Assembly: GCF_000264905.1 (NCBI RefSeq)
Contig: NW_006763134.1
Span: 1,125,712-1,189,711, forward strand
Reading direction: 5' to 3'
Source: Stereum hirsutum FP-91666 SS1
Taxonomy: Eukaryota > Basidiomycota > Agaricomycetes > Russulales > Stereaceae
Length of the DNA stretch: 64,000 bases
Positions 28,216 to 39,432 of this stretch are shown here, in pieces. The first letter of the stretch is position 1; each line of letters opens with the position of its first letter. Under the pieces are notes generated by a model that saw only the letters and a list, made by a program, of their open reading frames with translations, was not told the DNA's origin and ran no database searches. The position numbers and the translations under genes were made by a program.

Positions 28216-28832
28216 TAGTGTTGCCACGGCTCGGCTCGGCTCAGCTTGGCTCGACTTGCAACGGCTTTTCCCACGCGGCGACTCGGCTCGGCTTGGCTGA
28301 CGGTCTGAGCCGCGGCTCAATTCAGCTCGTTGCCTAAGTGGGTTATGCATTCATACATGCATACTCGCCCTCATAGGACATTTTTTAAGCCATGGCATAT
28401 AACTGTATGGGTCAATACTGTTCTATCTCTGTGTTTTTTGAGGGGATTGTCGAGTCAGATCCCACAAACAAAGAGTCGTTTGTTGCTCATAATAATGTGG
28501 CGTAAAGGTGGCGTGGTGGGGTCGCACGTCGGAAAAAGCCGCCACCGATACACAGATATCCATATTTGGAGTGGTCTGCAACTGTTTGCTGTCAAACATG
28601 AAGGCGAAAGCCTCAAACACTCTACAAACTACGGCTTTGGAGGTTCTTCGATACATAGACCCTACTTGCAAGACAAATAGTTGCATATAATGTCGTTCTG
28701 CAAGTGCGTAACGGCTTGAGCCGCTAGCCGCACAAAACCGTTGTAAGCCGTTGACGCGGCTCGGCTCGGCTTGCAAACGGCTCGGCTCGAGCGACTACTT
28801 AGCGGTTTCTGAGCCGAGCCGTGGCAACACTA
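28216..28832. mobile_element. non-autonomous hAT transposon (MITE), 617 bp, with target duplication
   Basis: The ends are perfect terminal inverted repeats of 22 bases beginning TAGTGTTGCCACGGCTC (28216-28237 and, inverted, 28811-28832). Flanking 8-bp direct repeats CCACAAAA at 28208-28215 and 28833-28840 are the target-site duplication. An 8-bp duplication and YAGTG ends are diagnostic of the hAT superfamily. Subterminal regions are packed with CGGCTCGG/CGGCTTGC motifs on both sides, as expected for transposase binding sites. No transposase-like frame is present, so it must move in trans. It sits in the shared 5' region between the SNARE gene and the rearranged P450. Intact ends suggest insertion that is not ancient. 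Confidence 0.92.
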
Positions 28833-29006
28833 CCACAAAAGAATGAGAAAGTCTGCAGTTGAGCTGCGCGCCTCCGTCGTCGCGTCCCCATCCCCGGTCC
28901 AAGCTCCACGTGCGCTCCACGCGAACCAGACCACGACATCTCGATCGCCTTCCTAACTAGGGCAAGTACGCTACCGCTTTAATCGCTTTTCCATAGGGGC
29001 AGCGCC

Positions 29007-31688
29007 ATGTTTTCCAATTTCGCTAGGGTTGTCTCCGAACACGCTAACGGTCTTCAATTCAAATGGCGCGTTACAGGGCTTCTGCTTTCGTTCTTGCTCT
29101 ATCGAACCATCAGGAAATGGGTGGATGGATCCAAAGTGAGCTTCAGGATTGCTTTCTCTGACGTGGTTCACACGGGGCGACCACAGCCTGAGTTGCTCCT
29201 GAAAGGGATAGCGGCTTACTTGCTTTGGTTTCAATGACAGGCCGTAGGATGGGTCCCCGGTCAAAAGGTGCGCGTTCCCTCATCACAGAAAAATACCGAA
29301 ATTAATGGATTTGTGGCGAAGGTTTTGTTCAAGCCCTTGGACTTGCTGGGGGCACTGATACCTACGTACTGGTGGAATCCCGGAGTAAGATTCACTTGTG
29401 ATTGGAGACATTCAGGTATGCATCATATATGGACATTCCTATTCCCGTTTTGCACGCTCTCATTTCCTCTTCGCTTCTCAATCGCGGTAATTCAATTTCC
29501 TTATCAACACGGGCGTCTATCCCTTCGATTCCAACGTCACCGTGACTTCTGTATCCGGACGCCACAACCACGATTCCATTGCTACCACCACCTGTTACGG
29601 ATCCTACCCAATATACGCCATAATCACCAATAATCAATAAAAGGGGAGCGGCAGGAAACAATCGTAACATGACAGAACCCACCACTTCCCAGGCAACTTG
29701 AAGAACCACTCCGGGGCAATGATAAACAGCGTCGCATGGTCCGTAAACAACTTAAGAGCCTCCTGCACGCTCGCCCTCCCTTTCTCATCCATAGGGGGTT
29801 CGTCCCACTTGGATTCGAGACCAAATCCACAGGAAGTGATCACGCTCAGTGTCACTTTGAACGTATAATCTTGCACGGCCTTGATATCCACATGGTCGAT
29901 CAATTTCGGGCTGGCTGCATCGTCAGAAGTAGAGGAGGAGGACCAGCCCTCGCCAGCGAGCATTTCGTGGTAGATGCGCTGTGTTTCGGACCAGACGAGG
30001 GAGTAAGTCAGTGAATTGAAGCCTTGGCCCATGATGCGCCTATGCCTTCGCCAGGTATCTTTCTCGGATGCGATGAGGTTCATACCCCACAGTCTAGGGA
30101 TCACGATGTCAGTTATTCCACCCTCTGAAGATGAGAGCATGATGTACGATGGATAGTTTCAGGAAGTGATACGCACAAAAGAGCTCGACTTGCGCTCTCC
30201 GGCTTAATCTAAGGTGCCTTTACCCCACCCGCGACGACCTGCCGGGCCACATCCAAGTTGTTCGTGTACAGGACTGATTTGCCTAGGAGGAGAGGTACGA
30301 AAGAGATCGTCTCTGACTTTTGGTACACTTTCGGTGCGCATGTCCATGAGCATGGTAGGTTAGGAGAGTGCGAAGATGTCCAGTCATTCCCAGAGCACTT
30401 GTATCCGCGCGAGAAGTGTTGCGTGATTACATGCAGAAGCAGGTTAGAGAACGGAAGGCGGCGCTCACGGACACGGATGGCCAGGAACGGTCGGATGTCT
30501 TCAGCTTGCTTGTGCGTGCGAATGAAGAGGACGGAAAGTTCACGCTGGACGCGGACGAGTTGGTCGGTATCACTTGCCTCACTTGCTCCTCTGTTCTGTA
30601 GCCAATGTCCTCTCTGCTCCTTTCGACAGATTGGGAACGTATTCGGGCTTTTGTTCGCTGGACATGGCATGCTCTTTTCAATCACTTCCGATTTTCTTCG
30701 AAAACTAACTGCATTAATATTAGAAACAACGGCTCACGTACTCGCGGCAACGCTGGGTTTCCTTGCAATATATCCTGACATGCAACAGGAAGTGTACGAA
30801 GAAATCGTTAATGTCGTCGGTCTCGAACGTGATACTGTACGTTCTCCGTCGACGTACTCACTTACCCTTCATCTTAACTTCCTATTTCTCATCTTCTCGT
30901 TCCAGTCCTTCGATGACTTCAACAATCTCGAAAAGGTCCTAAGCGTATTCTACGAGGCTCTTCGACTCTATCGTAATTACTCGTGTAACCGTCTGCTTCT
31001 TCATTACGCACCACTGAAATGTTTTGGATATGACTGTTTATGTTGGTATAGCGCCGGGCTACCTCATGATCCGTCAAGCCACCGAGGACACTATACTCAC
31101 TATTCCGAACGCTCAAGGCGAAGAAGGCACTTGTACTATCGCAATCCAGGAAGGTGCAGAAGTGGTCGTCGATATGGTTGGCGTTCGTAAGTCACCGTAC
31201 AATCCAAAGTTTGGAGCTTTGTGCGTTTTATCGGCTGATTGGTGTCGTATGATTATAGACTACAACCCGCGACATTTCCCGGAACCGAACAAATACAAGC
31301 CGAGCAGGTGGTATGGAAACTTGCAGGATCTCGAAGCCATGACGGCGTTCAGTATCGGTCAGTGACAGATTGCCTCTCTTCGATTGAAGCTATCCCTATG
31401 GGGAGAGTGCTTCCCCGATCTCTATCTCCGCTTTTTAAATTGAACTTCATGCTAACCACGAGCTGTGCAATAGGTCCACGAGCCTGCATAGGCAGAAAAT
31501 TCGCCGCTATCGAAGCTGTCTGCTTCCTCACCCTCCTCCTCCGGGACTGGCGCGTCGAGCCTGCGCCGTCATCTATGAAGCCTGGAGAGACGGGAGAAGA
31601 GTGGAAGGAGAGGATGATGGATGCAAAGGTATTTCTGACGTTGGGGCCCGGATCGGTGCCCGTCAGGTTGGTGAGGAGGGAGAAGTGA
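29007..31688 (+). pseudogene. cytochrome P450 with inverted middle exons
   Basis: Three pieces make up one P450. Plus-strand 29007 to about 29400 encodes the N-terminus (MFSNFARVVSEHANG, anchor TGLLLSFLLYRTIRKW, then PLDLLGALIPTYWWNPG). Minus-strand, from about 30339 down to about 29686, encodes the next part: VYQKSETISFVPLLLGKSVL, DVARQVVAGG, LWGMNLIASEKDTWRRHRR, APEWFFKLPGKWW. Plus-strand about 30375-31688 resumes with AREVLRDYMQKQVRERK, the oxygen-binding FAGH|ETTAHV, ExxR in YEALRLYPPGY, PSRW, and the heme loop FSIG|PRACIGRKF. Pieces do not overlap and complete each other. The inverted part also has an in-frame TAG before IKPESASRAL. Outer exons keep good splice sites. It is not functional as it stands, unless the arrangement is an assembly error. 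Confidence 0.85.
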
Positions 31689-32031
31689 GATTTGACCGGG
31701 TGTGAGGGACAAACATAAGTATGAGACTGGGTTCGTTTGAGGTAGAACATACCGGTTGACGATTCAGTTGATGCGTTATGCTACTCTAAGGCTTGAAATT
31801 TTTGTGTCTGGATCGGGTTTGTCTCATGGAATTACATCTCTAACTTGCGTGGATTTGCACCACGGTGCCACACTTTCGGTGAAGTCAAACATGACGTCAT
31901 ATCATAGTGCCACTTTACCACGCTCTATATCATCTCTGGCCGCTGTCGCACCGATGCACTGTCTTTCCATTTGTTTACGACGACCAGCTATTCCGGGCCC
32001 TTTCTTATCATCCTTGTCGACATCGCGAACG
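31689..32031. other. intergenic region
   Basis: This is the short promoter region of the methyltransferase gene and the 3' flank of the broken P450. Nothing else was recognised. Confidence 0.4.
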
Positions 32032-33047
32032 ATGGCTTGGACATGTGGCGGAAAGACGAACGCTGAGCTCATCGCGAATATGCACCGGGAAGCCCTAATC
32101 AAGTCGGATCTCGTCGCAGCGGTATGACCACTACCAATTCTTCTTCGGTAGACCTCAACATCCTAGAAATACACTTCTGTTATAGGCGATGCAGAAAGTA
32201 GACCGAGCGAATTATGTTCGACGGACATCCGAGGCTTACTTCGACTCGCCACAGTCAGTAATGACGACTTCACTGTGATCTTGCTTGATCTGAAAGTTGG
32301 CATTCGTGCCAGGACGATCGGACATGGCGCTACGATATCGGCTCCTCATATGGTACATCTCTCCATCACCTCCATAACGTTTTCCCCAAGCCGTGGATAG
32401 AATGCTCATGCCTGTCGGGATGGTATCCTGTAGCATGCGCATGCGGCCGAACTACTAGGAGATCATCTTCATCCCGGAGCGCATGTCCTCGATGTCGGTT
32501 CGGGCTCAGGCTATCTGTGTGCCGTCTTCCATCACCTTGTCTCTGCGAACGGACAGCCTGGGAAAGTCGTCGGTATCGAACATATCCCTGAACTCGTGGA
32601 GTGGAGTAAAGAGAACGTCCGGAAGGACGGGCTCGGTTCTGCGTTGGACAAGGAACATATTGTGTTAATTGCTGGAGATGGAAGACAAGGTCAGCGGATA
32701 TTCATGCAGGGGAGTTTATTGTATGTGTTCTGAGCTCGATTTTTGCTTGCTGTCAGGTTGGGCGGAAGGAGGCCCATACGATGCCATTCATGTCGGTGCA
32801 GCTGCGCCCACGCTTCCGCAACCACTCGTCGATCAACTTGCACGTCCAGGGAGGATGTTCATACCGGTGGGAACCCATAGTCAGGCAGTGCTGCAGGTGG
32901 ATAAGCACGAAGATGGGAGTGTCACAAAGAAGGAGTTGTTTGGAGTTGTGGTTCGTCCTTTCGGGCCATTTGTTTTTTTTCCTCGTCTGCTCACTCTGTG
33001 TGGCGTCATAGTACGTGCCTTTGACGGATAGGGAGAAGCAATTCTGA
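32032..33047 (+). CDS. PCMT1: protein-L-isoaspartate O-methyltransferase
   Basis: This repair enzyme uses S-adenosylmethionine to methylate abnormal isoaspartyl residues in aged proteins. The start [18 protein letters not shown] matches the family's WxSxGxTNxxLIxNL beginning. Then come VDRANYVRR, the substrate loop [23 protein letters not shown] motif I in [32 protein letters not shown], the DG/D loop in [20 protein letters not shown], and [15 protein letters not shown] with GRMFIPVG. The last short exon gives [11 protein letters not shown] and the stop. About 235 residues is the expected size. The substrate motif is split by a small intron after APHM. Confidence 0.93.
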
Positions 33048-33312
33048 TTAGTATATTCATCATATGAGTGTAAGTTAGGCAAAGGCAGGGTGTACAGTAG
33101 CAGTTCGTCAATCCATCTTGCTTTACATGCATCTCGGAACTTGCAGTGGCATGTTGCACAGTCTAATGTTAGAAAGCGCCGGCTCAATTGGGCTAACTTC
33201 TTGCGCCCGGTATTTCAGTGGCGTGGGTACTCGGCGTTCGTACCATCCAGCCATTCAGCGCGCGTCTACATGTTACTCTCTTCCCCGCTATCATCCGCCT
33301 TTCCCTTCTAAA

Positions 33313-36300
33313 ATGGCTCACCCACTGACTTGGCCAGGAAAATATTTCTTCTATGGCATAGGAAATACCTCTGCCGTCTGTCTGACGAGAGACCTAGCGC
33401 CTGAAGAGCCCGCAAATATCCTTCTTCTTGGATGTGGAGACCCACGGAACGTGTTGTATACGATCTTCTGCGAAGCCGATGACAGTGCGTAGAGCCAACA
33501 ATCTCCGCGAATTTGTGGCTAATGGCCAATTATAGGTCCTCGACTGCTAGACTTCACTTGCTGCGATGTGGAACCTGCCGTGTTAGGTATGTTGATGTTA
33601 CTTGCGCCAAGTTATTCGCGGATGAGACGGCCTTTGAATCTCTCTCCCTTCAGCTCGTAATATCCTTCTCCTCACCATGGTCGCCGACGATAAGTCACCC
33701 TCCACCATCATCTGGAACATTTTCTTCCACCTGTACCTCGACGACAAGTCACACACGACGTTAGTGGAACAATGCAAAAAGCTCATAGATCTCTCCGACT
33801 CTATGCAGAGCTGGAGAAGCTCTCCATATGGCCACTATGTCAAGATGTGTACGGAATACACCCTCAAGGAGCTTCGACGCCACTGGCAGCTCTACAGCGA
33901 CATGCACACGCTACCCAGCAAGCGCCAAAAATCCATCCGCGAGGCATTTTCCACGCTGTCAAAATCGTGCGTACAAAAGGTCATCGCGAACGCCGCTCGC
34001 TCCGCCGGCCCCACCATGATGCTTGCAGTCCCGACAGTCGCGACTCAGGCGAAGTCGTACTGGACGTCCGGAACTACCTTCTCGGACCAGAGACAGATTG
34101 CTGCTGCGAAAATCCCGAACCCTACCATGGCATATTCGTTAGCGGGGGAGGGATGTCACGTTCATTATGGGACGGACCCCATGTGTCCTTTTCATCTTGC
34201 TCCTGTTTTTGGGAACAAGAGCGGTACCGTCTCCGGAAGTGACCTCGTCAAGGCAGCCAAAAGCCAATTCTCTGCCTGGTGCACCTCTTTCAAATCGTCT
34301 GTCCTCTCCACGAGGACCCCTCACCCTGTCGTGCGCTTTATCGTTGGCGAATCGATGGCTGTGTGTCGATCGTTGCGAGCCTTCTCAGAGACGGGCTCCG
34401 TCGCACCACGCATTCCTGTGGCACAATGGAAGACGCAGTTGTTGGTACTTAGCAAGGATGATCTATGTCTGTCGTCTGGGGAAGCAACGTTCAACGTCAT
34501 AGACACGTCGAATCTTGTTGACTACATCGGTCAGTCGTTCTGAACTCCTTCACGAAACTAGTGATGTGCTAAAGGTGGTCTACTATCCACAGGTTTGCTC
34601 AACATAATCATCTCGGCAGCGCCCCTCCTCGCAAAAGATGGCCCTAGTGTTATGTACACCGAATCCCTGCTAGCCAAGGAAAAGGACGCGACCAAAGAGT
34701 TTGCCAACAGTTTATACGCTGATCTCACTACCGTCGGCCTTCTCGTCGGTCTCTGCCCGGTGGACTACGTATCAGGATTTACTTCCCGATCCAACACGCA
34801 TGAGCTGATGACCTACGATACCGTGAAGAAAGACACACCTCAGTTCCACCAAGTTACAACCTGGCGATCACCTACTCTCGATCTCTCGCCAAGGGATCCC
34901 AGGGCGGACTCCCTCCCTCCTATCTTTGATTCTTTGCAGCTCGGTACATTCATATACGACACTTACCATCGTCTTTTCGAGCAAGAGGATTCTCTGACCT
35001 TTCAGCGCATGAACCAACACAATATACTCAAAGCTATCGGCGCGTCAGCCATCGTGCATTACACTCGCGAGAGCTTTGTCTTGCTCTTGAAGCTCATTCG
35101 AGATCGCCTTCAAATATCTAGAGAGCATTGGATGGAGGTCATGGACCGGTTCTTCCTCCTGCATGAAGCAGACAACTCCATGCCCATGGACGCCAATAAT
35201 TTCAATGATCTCTGCGTTCATCTGCACCTCAACGGCATCCACACCACCGATCAATACCGTCGCCCTCCTCAACGGATCGGACGGTTCGCGAAGTGGGATA
35301 ATATCCCTCCAGTAGTCCGTGTCATCCTCGTCGTACCTCGAGAGCGAGTCAATTCTTTCAATGAAGATGTGAAACCTGTGCCGACACCCCCTCTATTTTG
35401 CGACGTCTTGGGAAAGTTCAGCCACAATATCTTCAATGGTGTCCACGTCGCCTTTGGACGGGTCATTCCAATGGGTACCGAGGCCCGTCCTTGGGCGACG
35501 TTCGAAGAAGACCCCGCCGGATGGCAAGGCACGTCTTCCCTCGTCGTGTCATTCACGATGACTTCCGCCCTCTTGACCGACATCGAACCGCCCGAAAACT
35601 TATCGGTGTCTCTTTCGGTGCGAAGCACCGTCGCGACCGCGATGCTTGTTCAGAAGCTAGGAATTGCTTTGAACGTCTTCTCAGCGAAGCTCATGGACAG
35701 ATCAAACGTCCACGTTCTTCCTGAACAGCCCCTTCCGACCAAGTCTTCACATGTGCCAGCATCACCCTCTGCGGCTCTTGCGCCAGAGGCCATCGCGGCC
35801 ACTCAACTCGGCAGGTGCGGAGCTATCACAGTCGAGATGGACGAGGATTGCGAGCTTGTGGATTCGTTAACCTGCCGAGTCTCCATCTGCGCCGAGGAAG
35901 CGAAGCGTCTCTTGAGCGACCGCGAGAATATACCGCAGATAACTCAGGCGTCCCCATCCGTCATGAGAGTGACCCTTGGCGCGCTCTTCCAGGACCTGCT
36001 TTATCCATTTCCCGTCATCGGTGGCAAGTACAGAGTTAGGATCGCCAGGACGTCTCTCTATATCGAGGTATGGCGGGCAGATATATCTTTCAATTAGCTA
36101 AGGACTAAGACACAGATTCGTTCTAGGTGATCGTTCCCGTATTCGGACCATTCAAACCTGAGGGCATGAAACTCTTGCCCTTCCCCGCAGTGAGATCGGG
36201 AACCACTTTCATACCCACGAACATTCATCGCGTCGACCTCGCTCACGCTCCTCCTGTCGACTTGAAATCAAAGCACCTCGACAAATGGCTAGGCCCTCAT

Positions 36301-37056
36301 ATTGGCTCCCAAATGTCGACGCGCGAGCGTTCCCTACGCAAGAAAGAAAAACACGAGAACGATACTCTGATGGCCATCAAAGACACCCTGCATACCCTGT
36401 TCGTTCGCTCTGCGGGCATCCAGGGTGGCACCGCGCAGCGTGTCTTCGCTCTTCGCGACGAAGTCACCGGCAACTGCGACACGCTTTTCTTTGTCAATGG
36501 CCTCAAATACGATCTCCCTGCCCATACCATAGTCTGCGATGCATTTGTGCTTCCGCTTTTCCATGAGCTGATGGGCAGGATCGCTCAACCCTTCGGCAAA
36601 GTGGTCACCCAGAAACTCGAGAACGTGAAGACATATAAAGGAGAAATAAATGCGTGGAAGCAGCTGTTGCCCGCCTTTGTCGAGCGAGCCCGTACCTCTT
36701 GGACACATAGCGACAATTGCGAATACAGGTCCACGGGCAGCATCCCACTATCTACCGACATGGAGCAGGACCCTCTCTGCAGCTGCGGACGAGGGAAGGA
36801 TGTCGAAGGAATGATGAAGGTAGATTTGTGGCGACCGTTGGCGCCACACGTTACAAGGGTGGCACTTTCGCCGTTATTCGCGGTTTCGTACCTCGAGACG
36901 GTTCTTCGTGATCCTGAGGCTCGCAAGTGCTTCGTGTGTAGAGGGAAGGGAAAGCCGAAGTTGATGACGTGTAAAGGATGCAAGAAGGTCAGGTATTGTT
37001 CGGATGCGTGCCAGAAGCGCGATTGGAAGGTGCATAAGAAACGGTGCAAGGCGTAG
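33313..37056 (+). CDS. DUF4470 and MYND zinc-finger protein
   Basis: The function is unknown; this two-domain architecture is common and expanded in agaricomycetes. The start MAHPLTWPGKYFFYGIGN leads straight into the DUF4470 domain (SAVCLTRDLAPEEPANILLL, GCGDPRNVLYTIF), related to the N-terminus of dynein assembly factor DNAAF3. A long middle region follows, with RSAGPTMMLAVPTVA, HYGTDPMCPFHLAP and FTSRSNTHELMTYD. The C-terminus is a MYND finger: CFVCRGKGKPKLMTCKGC, then RYCSDACQKRDW and HKKRC, with all eight Cys/His ligands. It is about 1,130 residues from five or six exons; introns were placed at 34531-34592 and about 36070-36126. The MYND finger suggests protein-protein contact. No SET domain is seen. 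Confidence 0.85.
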
Positions 37057-37232
37057 TTATTTGGTATACAAGGAGAGATCCTCTTGAGGTGTAGGTTGGC
37101 GGACTTTGGGATGTCATCGCTGAGATGATGGTTGCGTGTCCTTGTACCACAAATTTGTGGTCTTCGGATGGGAGAATCTTCAGGGGAAGAATCGGGTGCA
37201 ATGGTGTCCAAATTCAACATAGAATGTGCTCT

Positions 37233-39131
37233 CTAGTAATTGTACTCTAGAGAAAGTCCCACTTGCCGCACCCTAATGAGGTTTTCAATAACGTTCAGAA
37301 TAGAGCGAAGGTAAAGAACGAACGCACAACAGCATTTTGGTGGCTTTGAATCACTGACTCCTTCGAGAGATTCCGAACCCTCTCTATGTTCTGTCCGAGA
37401 CAGACCATCCTCTTCGACAGCAGTGGGGGCGATGGGATCATATGGCGACTCTTCGACGGTAGCGCTGACTTCATCTTTTGCCACATCCTTGACCGAGACA
37501 CCAGCTTGTTGGTCTTTGGAAATGGAAGCCACGAAGTCTGGATCGTTGGATACTTCGCCTTCTACCGCTGAATCTGCATCATCTCCGCTCGGTGGTGTCG
37601 AAGGGATCCGCATGATCAAAGGTTCCTCACTATCTGACCTGTCGTCAAGGATGAACGAGGTTTCAGAGCCAATGTGGGCGAAGATGCGATCCGCCTCCAA
37701 GCGCGAATATTCGGTGAACCTATCTCGCCGGTACATTGCGTACCAACAAAATTTTTGAAGAGGGTGACAACAGCGATCATCGCCATCCGTACAATCCGAC
37801 AAACTTGACGCAGGATGCAAGCGCGAGATGAGCATGTCTGCAACGGCCTTGTCGAGAGTCCGAGAGTTGTTCGAATCGGATCGAGTGTCACCAAAGGCAA
37901 TATGTCGTAGGCGTGAGTTTGATCCGGATGAGGAAGATCCAAAAGAGGGTGGGCGACATGTGAGGGCGTTGACGAGGTCCTCAACGATCGGACGGCTATA
38001 GGTACCTATGGTGATAGACTCGAGAGCGGAAAGACTTGGAAGGATGGCCACGAGTTCGGAACTAGGCATACAACACGCGTTAAGTTTTCGCAAGGATGAA
38101 GAGCAATGACCGAGGAATATCGAGACTGCCTCCGTGTATTCTGGTTCCCAAAATGGATAATCTATCGGGGGAATGTGTAAGACCTTCAACTGAGGTGCTG
38201 TGATCAACCTGAGTAGAGGCACCCTCAACTCTTCTTCCTGGGACCAGCCCCCGCCGGTAATACGGAGATATTCGAGTCGAGGAAGCGTTACGGCGATGTC
38301 AATTTCTAGCGGGTAAACTTCGTAAAAGTCCAGGTAGAGGTCAAGCCTGACGAGATGCGAAGCCTGCGAGAGTCCGTTGGCGAACCATGAGACGTAGACA
38401 GCCGGCACTAATTCAAAACGGTCTTCATCGTCCACTCCACGACTGGGCGCGTTCGTGCGATCGAAAATGAGACGAAGAGTCTTCAGCGTAGACCAGGGCA
38501 GAACCATGTTCTGGGTGAAGGCGTAGTCGAGGGTGAGATCCTGGAGATGTGGCGCGGAAAATAGCGACTTGACGAGGACAGAATCTTCGGCCTCGGGCAT
38601 TTCGTACGGTAGAGCGATATAAAGTTGTGTAAGAAGAGGGAAGGGGAACAAAGAAACGCTCTTTCTGGTCCGATAGTTGGGTAGGAAGAGCTCTGCTCGT
38701 TGCCATCGGGTAGAATGTTTCAGAAGAACGTCGAGGTAGGAGGGAGCTAGTGTTGCTTGTTTATCTTGAAAAGCCTCATCGTGACGATTGAACCAGTTAC
38801 GACAAGCGTCCGTGTTCAGATAGAGAGATAAAGGTCTAGCCGATGAGCGGGCCAGCCATGTACGGACGGCAGACCGCAGGCTTTTATACGCGTCGCGCGT
38901 CTTCGGAGGCGTTGGGAGGTAAAGTTCGGCCCATAATTCGGGTGTATTCAGCGCGACCTCGCGCCATTCTCGACAGACTTGGAGGAAGACAAGCGGTGGT
39001 TTGTCCGGGTTCATTCTAGTGTGTCCCCAGTGGTCGCAATCCTCATCGTCTAGGTCTGCGATGCGGTATTGCGAGAAGCAAAGAGATAAAATCTCGGGTG
39101 GAAAAGGAAGTCTGACATTGGACTTCGACAT
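37233..39131 (-). CDS. F-box protein with leucine-rich region, single exon
   Basis: This is probably a substrate receptor of an SCF ubiquitin ligase. The first ATG in frame is at 39131 (MSKSNVRLPFPPEILSLCF). The F-box-like helix region (LPFPPEIL ... LVFLQVCREWREVALNTPEL WAEL) is typical of agaricomycete F-box proteins. Irregular leucine-rich segments follow (LTQLYIALPYEMP, LQDLTLDYAF, STLKTLRLIFD, LEYLRITGGGW, LKVLHIPPIDYP). The C-terminal 150 residues are acidic and low in complexity (DRSDSEEPLIMRI, DSAVEGEVSNDPD). About 633 residues without introns in the coding part; a leader intron is likely at about 39178-39233. Target unknown. Confidence 0.82.
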   Translation of the reverse strand: MSKSNVRLPFPPEILSLCFSQYRIADLDDEDCDHWGHTRMNPDKPPLVFLQVCREWREVALNTPELWAELYLPTPPKTRDAYKSLRSAVRTWLARSSARPLSLYLNTDACRNWFNRHDEAFQDKQATLAPSYLDVLLKHSTRWQRAELFLPNYRTRKSVSLFPFPLLTQLYIALPYEMPEAEDSVLVKSLFSAPHLQDLTLDYAFTQNMVLPWSTLKTLRLIFDRTNAPSRGVDDEDRFELVPAVYVSWFANGLSQASHLVRLDLYLDFYEVYPLEIDIAVTLPRLEYLRITGGGWSQEEELRVPLLRLITAPQLKVLHIPPIDYPFWEPEYTEAVSIFLGHCSSSLRKLNACCMPSSELVAILPSLSALESITIGTYSRPIVEDLVNALTCRPPSFGSSSSGSNSRLRHIAFGDTRSDSNNSRTLDKAVADMLISRLHPASSLSDCTDGDDRCCHPLQKFCWYAMYRRDRFTEYSRLEADRIFAHIGSETSFILDDRSDSEEPLIMRIPSTPPSGDDADSAVEGEVSNDPDFVASISKDQQAGVSVKDVAKDEVSATVEESPYDPIAPTAVEEDGLSRTEHREGSESLEGVSDSKPPKCCCAFVLYLRSILNVIENLIRVRQVGLSLEYNY

Positions 39132-39432
39132 TCCTTCCGTTGATCGCAAATAAGCCTGCTATCCTATAAAATTAGCCCTGCAAAGATAAATAGGTATATC
39201 TGCACACTGGCATACTTACCTTCGTTGCTGTCGCAAGTTCCAGTCGGAGACTCAATGGAGACGGAGTGAGTTTACGTGTCATATTCCACAAAAGGCAGTT
39301 GTTTATTTCGCAAGCCGTTGCCAAACAACGTCGCGTGGCTGATATTGCCAAAATTTCCCTTCGCGTTGCTCCGAGTCCTTCCTCAACCTCACCGTTCACC
39401 TACCTCTTTACCTTTTCACCTCTAAACTCGCC
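39132..39432. other. divergent promoter region
   Basis: These 301 bases lie between the F-box gene (minus) and MAM33 (plus). They hold the probable leader intron of the F-box gene (GTAAGT at about 39233 to TTGCAG at about 39178 on the minus strand) and a pyrimidine-rich MAM33 leader. Confidence 0.45.

Noticed and set aside
28423..28776. Open frame inside the hAT element as a transposase
   Set aside because: No hAT dimerisation or catalytic motif and too short; the element is non-autonomous.
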